Source: Desulfovibrio sp. (GTDB lineage: Bacteria; Desulfobacterota; Desulfovibrionia; Desulfovibrionales; Desulfovibrionaceae). Taken from it: 38,505 nt of DNA. Under the pieces are notes generated by a model that saw only the letters and a list, made by a program, of their open reading frames with translations, was not told where the DNA came from and searched no databases. Position numbers and translations under genes: made by a program. Below are positions 23,229 through 31,374 of this stretch, piece after piece; position 1 is the first letter of the stretch; the number at the start of each line of letters is the position of its first letter. Where the stretch lies: contig JAQVYA010000011.1 of the NCBI GenBank assembly GCA_028708865.1, positions 1-38,505 of the forward strand, written 5' to 3'.

Positions 23229-23627
23229 CCCGTCCTCATGGCTGTGTTCCCAGGGCCCTGTTCTCAGAGCGTTGCGTGCCGGATGCATCCCGTTTATGCT
23301 AACTCGCGCCGGACAACAAGCCCCGGGCCCGGCCCGGATTTCTGGGACAGACCCGGACCGGATTTGGGGAAGGCCCTCGCCGGGATTGTGCAACGAATGG
23401 CAAGGGCCAAGCCCCGGAGCCAGCAACGGGCGCTTGTGGAAGCCGCTGCAAAACAGAAAGTTTTCGGAAAGTTGACGAAGTGAAAAATACTTCCATTCTA
23501 TGAATTAATTTTGAGATGCGCGCCGACGATTGATTTTACGGTTGGAGTGAAGGCTCTGGTCCGGTGTCGGCCCGCATCTTTGCGACCCCAAACCCACGCG
23601 GCCCCCAGCCGCGGCAAAGGAGCCGTC
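23229..23627. other. Divergent intergenic region between cyclo-ligase and phosphoesterase genes
   Basis: About 400 bases with no convincing ORF. The central part (about 23455-23515) is AT-rich and contains TTGACG at 23472 with TATGAA-like sequence 20 bases on, plus a small dyad GAAGT-N7-ACTTC (23477-23493). It is a plausible but weak promoter for the forward operon. The right part is GC-rich leader. Confidence 0.35.
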
Positions 23628-24299
23628 ATGTACTGGATCGCGTTTGGCGATGTGCACGAAAGCACGGAGATGCTTGATCGGATTCCCGGCCTGGAGCAGG
23701 CCCTGGGGGTGATCATCAGCGGCGATTTGACCAACCGGGGCGGCCGTGAGCAGGCCCGCCGCGTTTACAAGGCCGTGACGCGCCGGGCCCGGCGCGTATT
23801 GGCCCAGGTGGGCAACATGGACACCCGTGCAGTGCACGCCTTTTTGCAAGAGCAGAACGCCAACCTTCACCTGGAAGTGGTGAATCTTTTTCCTGACCTG
23901 CCGGACCGCCGCATTGGCGCCTTTGGCGTAGGGTTTTCCACGCCCACACCCTTTGGCACGCCCGGCGAGGTTTCCGACGCCCAGCTCGACGCCTGGATTC
24001 GGGCAACCCATGCCAAAGCCGCGGATTTCGACGAACTCGTGGTGGTGGTGCATACCCCGCCGGTGGACACCCGCACCGACCGCGTTTCCTCCGGAGCGCA
24101 CGTGGGAAGCGCCAGCGTGCGGACCTTTCTGGAAGAGGTCCAGCCCGCCCTGTGCATCACCGGCCACATTCATGAATCCGTGGCCGAGGACGTTGTGGGC
24201 GGCACCAAGGTCATCAACCCGGGCATGCTGGCCCAAGGCGGATACGTGCGCATCGAACCGGGAAGCAACGGCGTGTCGGGCACGCTGCACCAGGTGTAA
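23628..24299 (+). CDS. Metallophosphoesterase (YfcE/MJ0936-like superfamily)
   Basis: A 223-residue cytoplasmic calcineurin-like phosphoesterase. Motifs: FGDVHE (Asp and His ligands), ISGDLTNRG, a GNMD in place of the usual GNHD/E, VVVHTPPVDT and TGHIHES, followed by VINPGMLAQGGYV. In the third motif the customary His after Asn is Met, so the metal site or proton donor may be altered; this class includes members with the same change and the substrate is not evident. The ATG at 23628 has AAGGAG six bases upstream; the longer track ORF has no ribosome-binding site. It begins a three-gene forward operon with rlmH, which starts three bases after its stop codon. Confidence 0.88.
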   Translation: MYWIAFGDVHESTEMLDRIPGLEQALGVIISGDLTNRGGREQARRVYKAVTRRARRVLAQVGNMDTRAVHAFLQEQNANLHLEVVNLFPDLPDRRIGAFGVGFSTPTPFGTPGEVSDAQLDAWIRATHAKAADFDELVVVVHTPPVDTRTDRVSSGAHVGSASVRTFLEEVQPALCITGHIHESVAEDVVGGTKVINPGMLAQGGYVRIEPGSNGVSGTLHQV

Positions 24300-24301
24300 G
24301 C

Positions 24302-24769
24302 GTGCGCGTCCGTTGTCTGTTCATCGGCAAGCTCAAGGAACCGTTCTTTCGTGAAGCCGCTGCTCATTACATAAAAAAACTGGGCCGCTTCCATAAACTG
24401 GACATGGTGGAACTCAAAGACGCGCCCGGCAAGCTGCCTGCGGCGGAGAAACGCGAACGCGAAGGACGCGCCCTTTTGGACGCGCTCGACTCCAAGGATT
24501 TTGCCGTGGTGCTGGACGAACGCGGGCAGGAACTTGCCTCGCGGCGGCTTGCGGCCCGGCTGCAACGCTGGACCGAGGACCCGGGCCGGACCCCCTGCTT
24601 TGTCATTGGCGGGCCCTTCGGCCTTTCGGACGCCGTACGCCAGCGGGCGGATCTGCTGTTTTCCCTGGGCAAGGCCACCTGGCCCCACGAGCTCTGCCGG
24701 GTCATGCTGTTGGAGCAGATCTACCGCGCCGCCAGCATCAACAAAGGGCTGCCCTACCATCACGATTAA
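24302..24769 (+). CDS. rlmH: 23S rRNA (pseudouridine1915-N3)-methyltransferase RlmH
   Basis: A 155-residue SPOUT methyltransferase that methylates pseudouridine 1915 of helix 69 on assembled 70S ribosomes. The knotted SAM-binding region is visible as LDERGQELASRRLA, FVIGGPFGLSD and the C-terminal LLEQIYRAASINKGLPYHHD, which is nearly diagnostic of the family. It starts with GTG at 24302, three bases after the preceding stop, with AGGT about seven bases upstream. It lies between a phosphoesterase and a small acidic protein and is presumably co-transcribed with both. Confidence 0.97.
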   Translation: MRVRCLFIGKLKEPFFREAAAHYIKKLGRFHKLDMVELKDAPGKLPAAEKREREGRALLDALDSKDFAVVLDERGQELASRRLAARLQRWTEDPGRTPCFVIGGPFGLSDAVRQRADLLFSLGKATWPHELCRVMLLEQIYRAASINKGLPYHHD

Positions 24770-24812
24770 GCGCAACCTACAACCACGGCCGCGCGGCCGG
24801 AAGAGAGGCACA

Positions 24813-25034
24813 ATGGTTTTTTCCGAATATCTCGAAAAAATAGAGGGCTATATCCGCAGCGGCGACCTGGCCTTTGAATTCGACAATGGCGAGGACGACC
24901 AGCGCGGCCAGATTCTGGACTTTCTGGAGCGGATCATGGACCTGGCCGAGGAATGCGACGAACTGGCCACCAAGCTGATCTTCAAGGAATCCTACCTGGA
25001 AGCGGCCAAGGACACGGCCGCCCCCGAAAAGTAG
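24813..25034 (+). CDS. Small acidic protein of unknown function
   Basis: A 73-residue acidic, probably all-helical protein (VFSEYLEKIEGYIRSGDLAFEF, then FLERIMDLAEECDELATKLIF). It has no signal peptide, membrane segment or metal motif; the single Cys is in EECDE. The ATG has GAGAGG five bases upstream and lies 43 bases after rlmH, so it is probably the last gene of that operon. I do not recognise the family. Codon use resembles the neighbours and the ribosome-binding site is good, so I regard it as a real gene. The ORF track shows it only as the end of a longer, partly false ORF. Confidence 0.7.
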   Translation: MVFSEYLEKIEGYIRSGDLAFEFDNGEDDQRGQILDFLERIMDLAEECDELATKLIFKESYLEAAKDTAAPEK

Positions 25035-25038
25035 CCCC

Positions 25039-25776
25039 CTACCCGGCCTGGGGGCCGGCCTGCTTCATGCGGGACCCGTGGGTCCAGGAAGCAATGGGCG
25101 TGAGCGGGGTCTGGCTCTTGAAGTCCACCCGGGCCGCGGTAAAGGCTCCGAACCAGGGTGGAATGCAGCGGGAATTAAGCAGCCGGAAGGGCAGGTGCCG
25201 CCGCCAGGTGCTCACCGGACCGGGCAGTACGGAAAAGGCGTGGGTTGCCGGGCGGCCCACGTTCACCTTGATGAGCCGCCGCATTTCCTGCCAACTGAAC
25301 CAGCGGGCCCGGCCCAGGCTGCGTTCCGGGTCACGCCCGTTGGAAAGATAGTAAAAGGACCAACGGTTCAGAAAACCGATCAGAACCCCCTGATCCGCCA
25401 CACGGGCCGCTTCGCGGAGCATGGCGGCCGGGTCCTGGCTGAACTCCAGCACGGTCCAGAGAATCACGAAGTCAAACTCCCCGGCGCGAAAGGGCAGGCA
25501 CTCCCCGTTGCCGGTCTCGATTTCCGCGCGTCGCCCCATGCGCCTACGGGCCGCTTCCACCATGGGCAGGGAGCGGTCCACCCCGCGCACGTCAAAGCCC
25601 TTTTGCCAGAGAGATTCCAAAAAAAGCCCGGTTCCGCAGCCCACTTCCAGCAGCCGGGTGCCACGCCTGGGCCAGCCCGCCACCATAAAATCCAGCAACC
25701 GCCGCTCGCAATCCAGGGCAACGGATCCGGCGTCCGTGGCGAACCACTTTTCATACTGAACAGGATCCCAGCTCAT
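25039..25776 (-). CDS. Class I SAM-dependent methyltransferase
   Basis: A 245-residue cytoplasmic methyltransferase with the standard Rossmann fold: LLEVGCGTGLF (motif I), VRGVDRS (motif II), GNGECLPFRAGEFDFVILWTVLEF (motifs III-IV) and LREAARVADQGVLIGFLN (post motif). The C-terminal third carries SFYYLSNGRDPERSLGRARWFSWQEMRRLI, a cap typical of UbiE/COQ5-like small-molecule methyltransferases. The substrate is not predictable. The ATG at 25776 has GGAG five bases upstream. The ATG at 25797 abuts a strong hairpin and lacks a ribosome-binding site, so it was rejected. It lies downstream of the peroxiredoxin on the same strand and ends four bases from the convergent small acidic protein. Confidence 0.85.
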   Translation of the reverse strand: MSWDPVQYEKWFATDAGSVALDCERRLLDFMVAGWPRRGTRLLEVGCGTGLFLESLWQKGFDVRGVDRSLPMVEAARRRMGRRAEIETGNGECLPFRAGEFDFVILWTVLEFSQDPAAMLREAARVADQGVLIGFLNRWSFYYLSNGRDPERSLGRARWFSWQEMRRLIKVNVGRPATHAFSVLPGPVSTWRRHLPFRLLNSRCIPPWFGAFTAARVDFKSQTPLTPIASWTHGSRMKQAGPQAG

Positions 25777-25797
25777 TCCTTCTCCAGGGGCTTGCAT

Positions 25798-25832
25798 GCC
25801 GGACCGGGCCGCGTTACGGTCAACGGTCCGGC
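25798..25832 (-). other. Hairpin between peroxiredoxin and methyltransferase genes
   Basis: GCCGGACCG and CGGTCCGGC form a perfect 9-bp stem around a 17-base loop, eight bases after the peroxiredoxin stop on the minus strand. No T run follows, so it may stabilise the upstream mRNA's 3' end or weakly attenuate read-through. Confidence 0.4.
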
Positions 25833-25839
25833 CAAGGTG

Positions 25840-26472
25840 TTACTCATTCAGAGATTCGTAAACACGGCCCACAAGATCCTTGCCGGGGGTAAGGGTCTTT
25901 TTACCCGGCGACCATCGGGCAGGGCAGGCTTCGCCAGGATGTTCACGCACATGTTTGCAGGCGGCGAGTTTGCGCACCAGTTCGTCGGCGTTGCGGCCCA
26001 CATTGTAAAAATTGACCTCGGAAGAGACGAGCACGCCGTCCGGGTCGATGATGTAGGTGCCGCGCAGGGCCAACCCGGTATCAGGATCCCAGATGTCGAA
26101 ATAACGTGAAAGCTCCCCGGAAGGGTCCGCCGCCATTTTGAAGCGGACGTCCCGGAGCAGGCGTTCGGCATTTTTCCAGGCCATGTGCACGAACTGGGTA
26201 TCCGTGGAAACCGAAACGACCTCGGCCCCGAGTTCCTCCAGCCGGGCGTGCTTTTCGGCCAGATCGGCCAGCTCCGTGGGGCAGACAAAGGTGAAGTCTG
26301 CCGGGTAGAAAAAGAGCACGGTCCACCGGTCTTGCCGTTGCGGTTCGCTGAGGCTCATCGGGTGAAACGCGCCCTCGGCCGCATCATATACGTCGAAGGT
26401 AAAGTCTTTGACCTGCACGCCTATTTGGGCGGTCTGAAGCAGATCCTCGAAATGATCGTGTTCGCAGTTCAT
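25840..26472 (-). CDS. 2-Cys peroxiredoxin (AhpC/Prx family)
   Basis: A 210-residue thiol peroxidase that reduces hydrogen peroxide and organic peroxides. The peroxidatic Cys is in FYPADFTFVCPTEL and the resolving Cys is in HPGEACPARW near the C-terminus, the typical 2-Cys arrangement. The Trp/Arg of the active site are also present (ADPSGELSRYF region). An extra ~20-residue N-terminal segment (MNCEHDHFEDLL) precedes the usual start of the fold. The ATG has AAGGAG eight bases upstream. No AhpF or thioredoxin reductase is adjacent. It is divergent from the M16 protease gene across a 146-base promoter region. Confidence 0.95.
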   Translation of the reverse strand: MNCEHDHFEDLLQTAQIGVQVKDFTFDVYDAAEGAFHPMSLSEPQRQDRWTVLFFYPADFTFVCPTELADLAEKHARLEELGAEVVSVSTDTQFVHMAWKNAERLLRDVRFKMAADPSGELSRYFDIWDPDTGLALRGTYIIDPDGVLVSSEVNFYNVGRNADELVRKLAACKHVREHPGEACPARWSPGKKTLTPGKDLVGRVYESLNE

Positions 26473-26525
26473 CGGGCTTTCTCCTTCATTCTGCGCGCCG
26501 CGCCCTTAACACGGCGGGCGCAATG

Positions 26526-26531
26526 ATTATA
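26526..26531 (-). promoter_or_regulatory. -10 element of the peroxiredoxin promoter
   Basis: A perfect TATAAT on the minus strand, 54 bases before the peroxiredoxin ATG. The -35 region 17 bases further up (ACATGC) is poor, which suggests activator dependence. No full PerR or OxyR box was recognised. Confidence 0.5.
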
Positions 26532-26618
26532 CAGAGGTAGGACGCGTTGCATGTGGCGTCAAGCCGCGGCGTCTGCTATTTTGCAATATCGGAAATCTCC
26601 AACCTTCGGGAACGAATA

Positions 26619-29516
26619 ATGGGTAAAAAACACGGATTCACGCTGATCGCGGAACGGGAGGTTCCGGAAATGTCCTCCCGCGCGCTGTTGTACGAGCACG
26701 ACCGCACCGGCGGTCAGGTGCTCTCTGTGATCAACTCGGACGAAAACAAGGTCTTCGGCATCAGCTTTCGCACCACTCCGGCCGACTCCACCGGCCTGCC
26801 GCACATTCTGGAACACTCCGTGCTCTGCGGCTCGCGCAAGTACCCCACCAAGGAACCGTTCGTGGAGCTGCTCAAAGGCTCGCTCCAGACCTTCCTCAAT
26901 GCCATGACCTTTCCGGACAAGACCTGCTACCCCGTGGCCAGCGCCAACACCCAGGACTTCTACAATCTTGTGGACGTGTACCTGGATGCGGTGTTTTACC
27001 CGCGGCTGACGCGCAACGTCCTGCGCCAGGAAGGCTGGCACTATGAACAAAAGGACGCGGGCGAACCCCTGACCTGCAAGGGCGTGGTCTTCAACGAAAT
27101 GAAGGGTGCGTACTCCTCGCCGGACAGCCTGCTCCACGAATACTCCCAGCACGCCGTGTTCCCGGACACGGCCTACGGCCTGGACTCGGGCGGCGACCCG
27201 GAAGTGATCCCCCAGCTCAGCTTTGAGCGGTTCATGGCCTTTCATCGTGAGCACTACCACCCTTCCAATGCCTTTGCCTTTTTCTGGGGCAATGACGACC
27301 CGGAAAAGCGGCTGGCTGTTCTGGACGAATACTTTGACGCCTTTGACCGGACCGAACCCGGCCGCATGGTGCGCTTGCAGCAACGCTTTGACCAGCCCCA
27401 GACCCTGACGCGCCAATATCCGTCCAGTGGAGACGGCAAAGCCATGGTTACCGTGAACTTCGGCCTGCCCGAGACCTCGGACCCGGACCTGAACCTGGCC
27501 CTGTGCGTCCTGGAGCACATGCTCATCGGCCTGTCCTCCTCCCCCTTGCGCAAGGCCCTGCTGGATTCCGGCCTGGGCGAGGACCTCGCGGGCGTGGGCC
27601 TGGAAAACGACATCCGGCAGATGTACTTCTCCACAGGACTGAAAGGCGTGCGGTTTGAGGACGTGGACCGGGTCGAGGGCCTCGTGCTGGACACCCTGCG
27701 CCAGATCGTGGAGCAGGGAGCGCATCCGCACGACGTGGAAGCCGCCCTGAACAGCGAGGAATTCGCCCTGCGCGAAAACAACACCGGCAACTATCCCAGC
27801 GGACTGTTCGCCATGTTCCGGGCCCTTTCCACCTGGATTTACGGCGGGGATCCCGTGGACCTGATCGCCTTTGAGGGCCCGCTGCTGCGGCTCAAGGAGC
27901 GCGTGGCCGCCGGAGAGCCCGTGTTCGAACGCCTCATCCAGGAACACTTTCTTGAAAATCCGCACCGCGCCACCCTGAAGCTGCTGCCCGATCCCGACCT
28001 GGCCGAAAAAGTCCGCCAGCGGGAAAAGGCCCGGCTGGAAGATGTGCGCCAAAGCATGACCGATGAGGAGCAGGCCCGGCTGCGGGACATTGCCGACCAC
28101 CTGCGCGAAGAGCAAAGCCGCCCCGACGATCCGGAAAAGCTGGCGCTCATCCCCCGCCTCTCCCTGGCCGACCTGCCCAAGCGCAACCAGATCATCCCCA
28201 TCGAATCCTACGTGCGCGACGAGTCCTGCACCCTGCTTCACGATCTGGACACCTCCGGCCTGGTCTACCTGGACCTGGGATTTGACCTGGGCCGCGTTCC
28301 CGAACGGCTGCTGCCGTACGTACCCCTCTTTGGCCGGGCCCTGTTGGAAATGGGCACCCAAAGCAGCGATTACGTGACCCTGACCAAGCGCATCGCCCGC
28401 AAGACCGGCGGCATCGAACCCATGACCTATGCCGCCACCAGCCTCAAGGCGGACACGCCCTGCGTGTCCAAGCTGTTCCTGCGCTGCAAGGCCACAGTGG
28501 AGCGCTGCGAGGACCTCTTCGGCATTTTGATGGAAATCCTGACCCAATGCCGCCTGGACAACAAGGACCGCTTTTACCAGATGGTGCTGGAGGCCAAGGC
28601 CCGGGCCGAACAGCGTCTGATTCCCGCCGGCCACAACGCCGTGGCCGCCCGGCTCCGCGCCGGCATGCACGAGGCCGGGCTGACCAACGAGCTCATGCAC
28701 GGCGTCACCAACCTGTTCTACCTGCGCGAGCTGGCCGCCCGCGTGGAAACCGACTTCCCCGGCGTATTGCGGGACCTGGAAGAAATGCGGGACCTGATGT
28801 TCTCCCGCAACAACCTGATCATCAACGTCACGGCCAGTGAGGACGATTTCGCGGACATCATGCCCGGCATCACCTCCCTGACCCGGGCCCTGCCTGACAC
28901 CCTGAACCCCCGGCTCGGGCGCACTCCTTGCAGCTATCCCGAACGGGAAGCCCTGCTCTTGCCCGCCCAGGTCAACTACGTGGGCAAGGGTGCCAACCTG
29001 CGGGAACTGGGCATGGAGTTCAATGGCGCGGCCAACGCGGTGAGCAAGTTCCTGCGCGCCGGATACCTCTGGGAACAGGTCCGCGTGCTGGGCGGCGCCT
29101 ATGGCGCGTTCTGCATGTTCGACCTCTTTGCCGGAACGCTCTGCTTTGTCTCCTACCGCGACCCCAACCTGGACAACACCCTGCGCGTGTTCGACCACGT
29201 GGGCCAGCATTTGCGTGATACCGCCCTCAGCCACGACGACATCGAAAAAAGCGTCATCGGCGCCATCGGCGAAATGGACAGCCACATGCTGCCCGATGCC
29301 AAGGGCTTCACCTCCATGATCCGCTACCTCTCCGGCGTCACCGATGCCTGGCGGCAGGAAATCCGCAACAACATCCTGGAGACCACCAGCGGCGACTTCC
29401 GCCATTTTGCCGAAGCCGCCCGCCAGGTGGCCGAACACGGGCGCGCCGTGGTGCTCGGCTCCCCAGAGGCCGTGGACGCCAGCAAGCTGGAATTCACCCG
29501 CACCACCCTGCTCTAA
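26619..29516 (+). CDS. M16 family metalloprotease (presequence-protease/PreP type)
   Basis: A 965-residue zinc peptidase of the M16C type, which degrades short unstructured peptides inside a closed clamshell of four related domains. The inverted zinc motif is H62-I-L-E-H66 in LPHILEHSVLCGS, followed by EPFVELLKGSLQTFLNAMTFPDKTCYP, highly typical of PreP/Cym1. The C-terminal half contains the Arg/Tyr substrate-binding segment around AGYLWEQVRVLGGAYGAF. There is no signal peptide, so it is cytoplasmic. The ATG at 26619 is chosen from the family's N-terminus; its ribosome-binding site is weak (GGGA). It is monocistronic with its own strong terminator. Confidence 0.94.
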   Translation: MGKKHGFTLIAEREVPEMSSRALLYEHDRTGGQVLSVINSDENKVFGISFRTTPADSTGLPHILEHSVLCGSRKYPTKEPFVELLKGSLQTFLNAMTFPDKTCYPVASANTQDFYNLVDVYLDAVFYPRLTRNVLRQEGWHYEQKDAGEPLTCKGVVFNEMKGAYSSPDSLLHEYSQHAVFPDTAYGLDSGGDPEVIPQLSFERFMAFHREHYHPSNAFAFFWGNDDPEKRLAVLDEYFDAFDRTEPGRMVRLQQRFDQPQTLTRQYPSSGDGKAMVTVNFGLPETSDPDLNLALCVLEHMLIGLSSSPLRKALLDSGLGEDLAGVGLENDIRQMYFSTGLKGVRFEDVDRVEGLVLDTLRQIVEQGAHPHDVEAALNSEEFALRENNTGNYPSGLFAMFRALSTWIYGGDPVDLIAFEGPLLRLKERVAAGEPVFERLIQEHFLENPHRATLKLLPDPDLAEKVRQREKARLEDVRQSMTDEEQARLRDIADHLREEQSRPDDPEKLALIPRLSLADLPKRNQIIPIESYVRDESCTLLHDLDTSGLVYLDLGFDLGRVPERLLPYVPLFGRALLEMGTQSSDYVTLTKRIARKTGGIEPMTYAATSLKADTPCVSKLFLRCKATVERCEDLFGILMEILTQCRLDNKDRFYQMVLEAKARAEQRLIPAGHNAVAARLRAGMHEAGLTNELMHGVTNLFYLRELAARVETDFPGVLRDLEEMRDLMFSRNNLIINVTASEDDFADIMPGITSLTRALPDTLNPRLGRTPCSYPEREALLLPAQVNYVGKGANLRELGMEFNGAANAVSKFLRAGYLWEQVRVLGGAYGAFCMFDLFAGTLCFVSYRDPNLDNTLRVFDHVGQHLRDTALSHDDIEKSVIGAIGEMDSHMLPDAKGFTSMIRYLSGVTDAWRQEIRNNILETTSGDFRHFAEAARQVAEHGRAVVLGSPEAVDASKLEFTRTTLL

Positions 29517-29545
29517 ACCGACGCAACGCGCCGTATACAAACAAT

Positions 29546-29582
29546 CAGGCCGGGCACCTCAGCGGTACCCGGCCTGTTTTTT
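29546..29582 (+). terminator. Bidirectional rho-independent terminator between the M16 protease and ilvD
   Basis: CAGGCCGGG pairs with CCCGGCCTG, followed by TTTTTTC on the plus strand. On the minus strand the same stem is followed by ATTGTTTGTAT, so it can also end ilvD transcripts. Confidence 0.9.
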
Positions 29583-29600
29583 CCCAAGGATCAGCAACGC

Positions 29601-31265
29601 CTACTTCAAAACGCCGCCCGTGGCCGCGGAAGTGACCCGGTCCGCATAGCGACGCAGGAACGGAGACGAGATTTCCTTACGGGTGGGGGTCCAGTCCTGG
29701 CCGCGCCGTTGCAGCTCGGCCTCGTCCACCAGCAGCTCAATGCGCCGCTCCGGAATGTCGATGCGGATTCGGTCCCCTTCCCGGACCAGTCCGATCAGCC
29801 CGCCTTCGGCCGCCTCCGGGGAAACGTGGCCAATGGCCGCTCCCCGCGTTCCACCGGAAAAACGTCCGTCCGTGATCAGGGCCACGCTTTCGCCCAGCCC
29901 CATGCCCGCAATGGCCGAGGTGGGGGTCAGCATTTCCCGCATGCCCGGGCCGCCCTTGGGCCCTTCGTAGCGGATGACCACCACGTCGCCGGGCTGGATT
30001 TTCCCGCCGAGAATGGCGCTCACCGAGTCTTCCTCGGACTCGAACACCCGGGCCGAGCCTGTGCGCTGCATCATTTCCGGGGCCACGGCCGACTGCTTGA
30101 CCACGCAGCCCTGCTCCGCCAGATTGCCGCGCAAAATGGCGATGCCGCCCTGGGTTGAATAGGCCTTGTCCAAGGGACGAATCACGTCCGCGTCCAGGAT
30201 CCGGGCGTTCAGATCGTCCAGATTCTGGCCCACGCTGCGGCCGGTCACGGTAAGACAGTCCAGGTCCAGAGCGCCGGTTTCGGCCACGCGCCGCATGACC
30301 GCGGGAATGCCACCCGCCTGGTCCAGATCCTCGATGTGATGATGTCCGGCCGGAGAAAGCTTGCACACATTGGGCACCTGTCGGCTGATTTCGTCGAACA
30401 ATTCCAGTCCCAAATCCAACCCGGCCTCGTGGAACACGGCGGGCAAATGCAGCACCGTGTTGGTGGACCCGCCCAGGGCCATATCCATGGACACGGCGTT
30501 GCGCACGGACTGCGCCGTCACAATGCGCCGAGGGGTGATGCCCTGCTCCAGCAGGTTCATTACGGCCATGCCCGCCTGCTTGGCCAGCCGCACCCGGCCC
30601 GACGAAACCGCCGGAATGGTGCCGTTGCCCGGCAGAGCCAGGCCAATGGCCTCGGAAAGACAGTTCATGGTGTTGGCCGTGAACATGCCCGAACAGGAAC
30701 CGCACGTGGGGCAGGCGCACTCTTCCAACTCGGCCAATTCCGCGTCGGTCATGTCCCCCCGCTTGACGCGGCCCACGCCCTCAAACACGGTAATCAGGTC
30801 CGACACCTCGCCCTGACGCCGTCCGGCCAGCATGGGCCCGCCCGAAACGATCACGGCCGGGATATCCAGCCGCAGCATGGCCATGAGCATGCCCGGCACG
30901 ATTTTGTCGCAGTTGGTTACGCAGACCAACGCGTCAAAAGGATGGGCCGTGGCCATGATCTCAATGGAATCCGCAATGATCTCCCGGCTGGGCAGGGAAA
31001 AACGCATGCCTTCGTGGTTCATGGCCAGTCCATCGCACACGCCGATGGCCGGGAACTCCATGGGGGTTCCGCCCTGCATGCGCACTCCGGCCTTGACCGC
31101 GTCCGTAATGCTCCGCAGATGGACATGCCCGGGAATGACTTCGTTAAAACCGTTGCAGACCCCCACCAAAGGGCGGTCCATTTCCTCACGGGTCAAGCCC
31201 AGGGCGTGCATCAGGGAACGATGCGGCGCTTTCTCCAATCCACCGGTCATCTTCTTGCTTCGCAT
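29601..31265 (-). CDS. ilvD: Dihydroxy-acid dehydratase
   Basis: A 554-residue iron-sulfur enzyme that dehydrates 2,3-dihydroxy acids to 2-keto acids in valine, isoleucine and pantothenate synthesis. Cluster-ligand motifs are [11 protein letters not shown] and [18 protein letters not shown], and there are the typical [36 protein letters not shown] and [20 protein letters not shown] blocks. The ATG at 31265 has AAAGGAAA about seven bases upstream; the longer track ORF is unsupported. It stands apart from other ilv or leu genes, downstream of a TPR lipoprotein on the same strand (109-base gap), which may reflect its own promoter. Confidence 0.97.
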   Translation of the reverse strand: MRSKKMTGGLEKAPHRSLMHALGLTREEMDRPLVGVCNGFNEVIPGHVHLRSITDAVKAGVRMQGGTPMEFPAIGVCDGLAMNHEGMRFSLPSREIIADSIEIMATAHPFDALVCVTNCDKIVPGMLMAMLRLDIPAVIVSGGPMLAGRRQGEVSDLITVFEGVGRVKRGDMTDAELAELEECACPTCGSCSGMFTANTMNCLSEAIGLALPGNGTIPAVSSGRVRLAKQAGMAVMNLLEQGITPRRIVTAQSVRNAVSMDMALGGSTNTVLHLPAVFHEAGLDLGLELFDEISRQVPNVCKLSPAGHHHIEDLDQAGGIPAVMRRVAETGALDLDCLTVTGRSVGQNLDDLNARILDADVIRPLDKAYSTQGGIAILRGNLAEQGCVVKQSAVAPEMMQRTGSARVFESEEDSVSAILGGKIQPGDVVVIRYEGPKGGPGMREMLTPTSAIAGMGLGESVALITDGRFSGGTRGAAIGHVSPEAAEGGLIGLVREGDRIRIDIPERRIELLVDEAELQRRGQDWTPTRKEISSPFLRRYADRVTSAATGGVLK

Positions 31266-31293
31266 GGCGATTTCCTTTGTACATACGGTTGGT

Positions 31294-31309
31294 GCGTCCC
31301 TTGGGACGC
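31294..31309. promoter_or_regulatory. Dyad in the ilvD leader
   Basis: GCGTCCC-TT-GGGACGC, 7-bp perfect arms around two bases, centred about 35 bases before the ilvD ATG. The tight centre suggests a protein-binding operator more than an RNA hairpin. Confidence 0.35.
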
Positions 31310-31374
31310 CATGGCCCGCCGCCGCAGGCCGTGTCATGAAACATCCATCAACGAACGGTCGGTCGGCCGCTCCG

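Noticed and set aside
26559-29540. 993-codon reverse-strand ORF opposite the M16 protease
   Set aside because: It mirrors a clearly coding gene, is rich in His, Gln, Val and Gly as expected from an antisense shadow of high-GC codons, and has no domain or ribosome-binding site.
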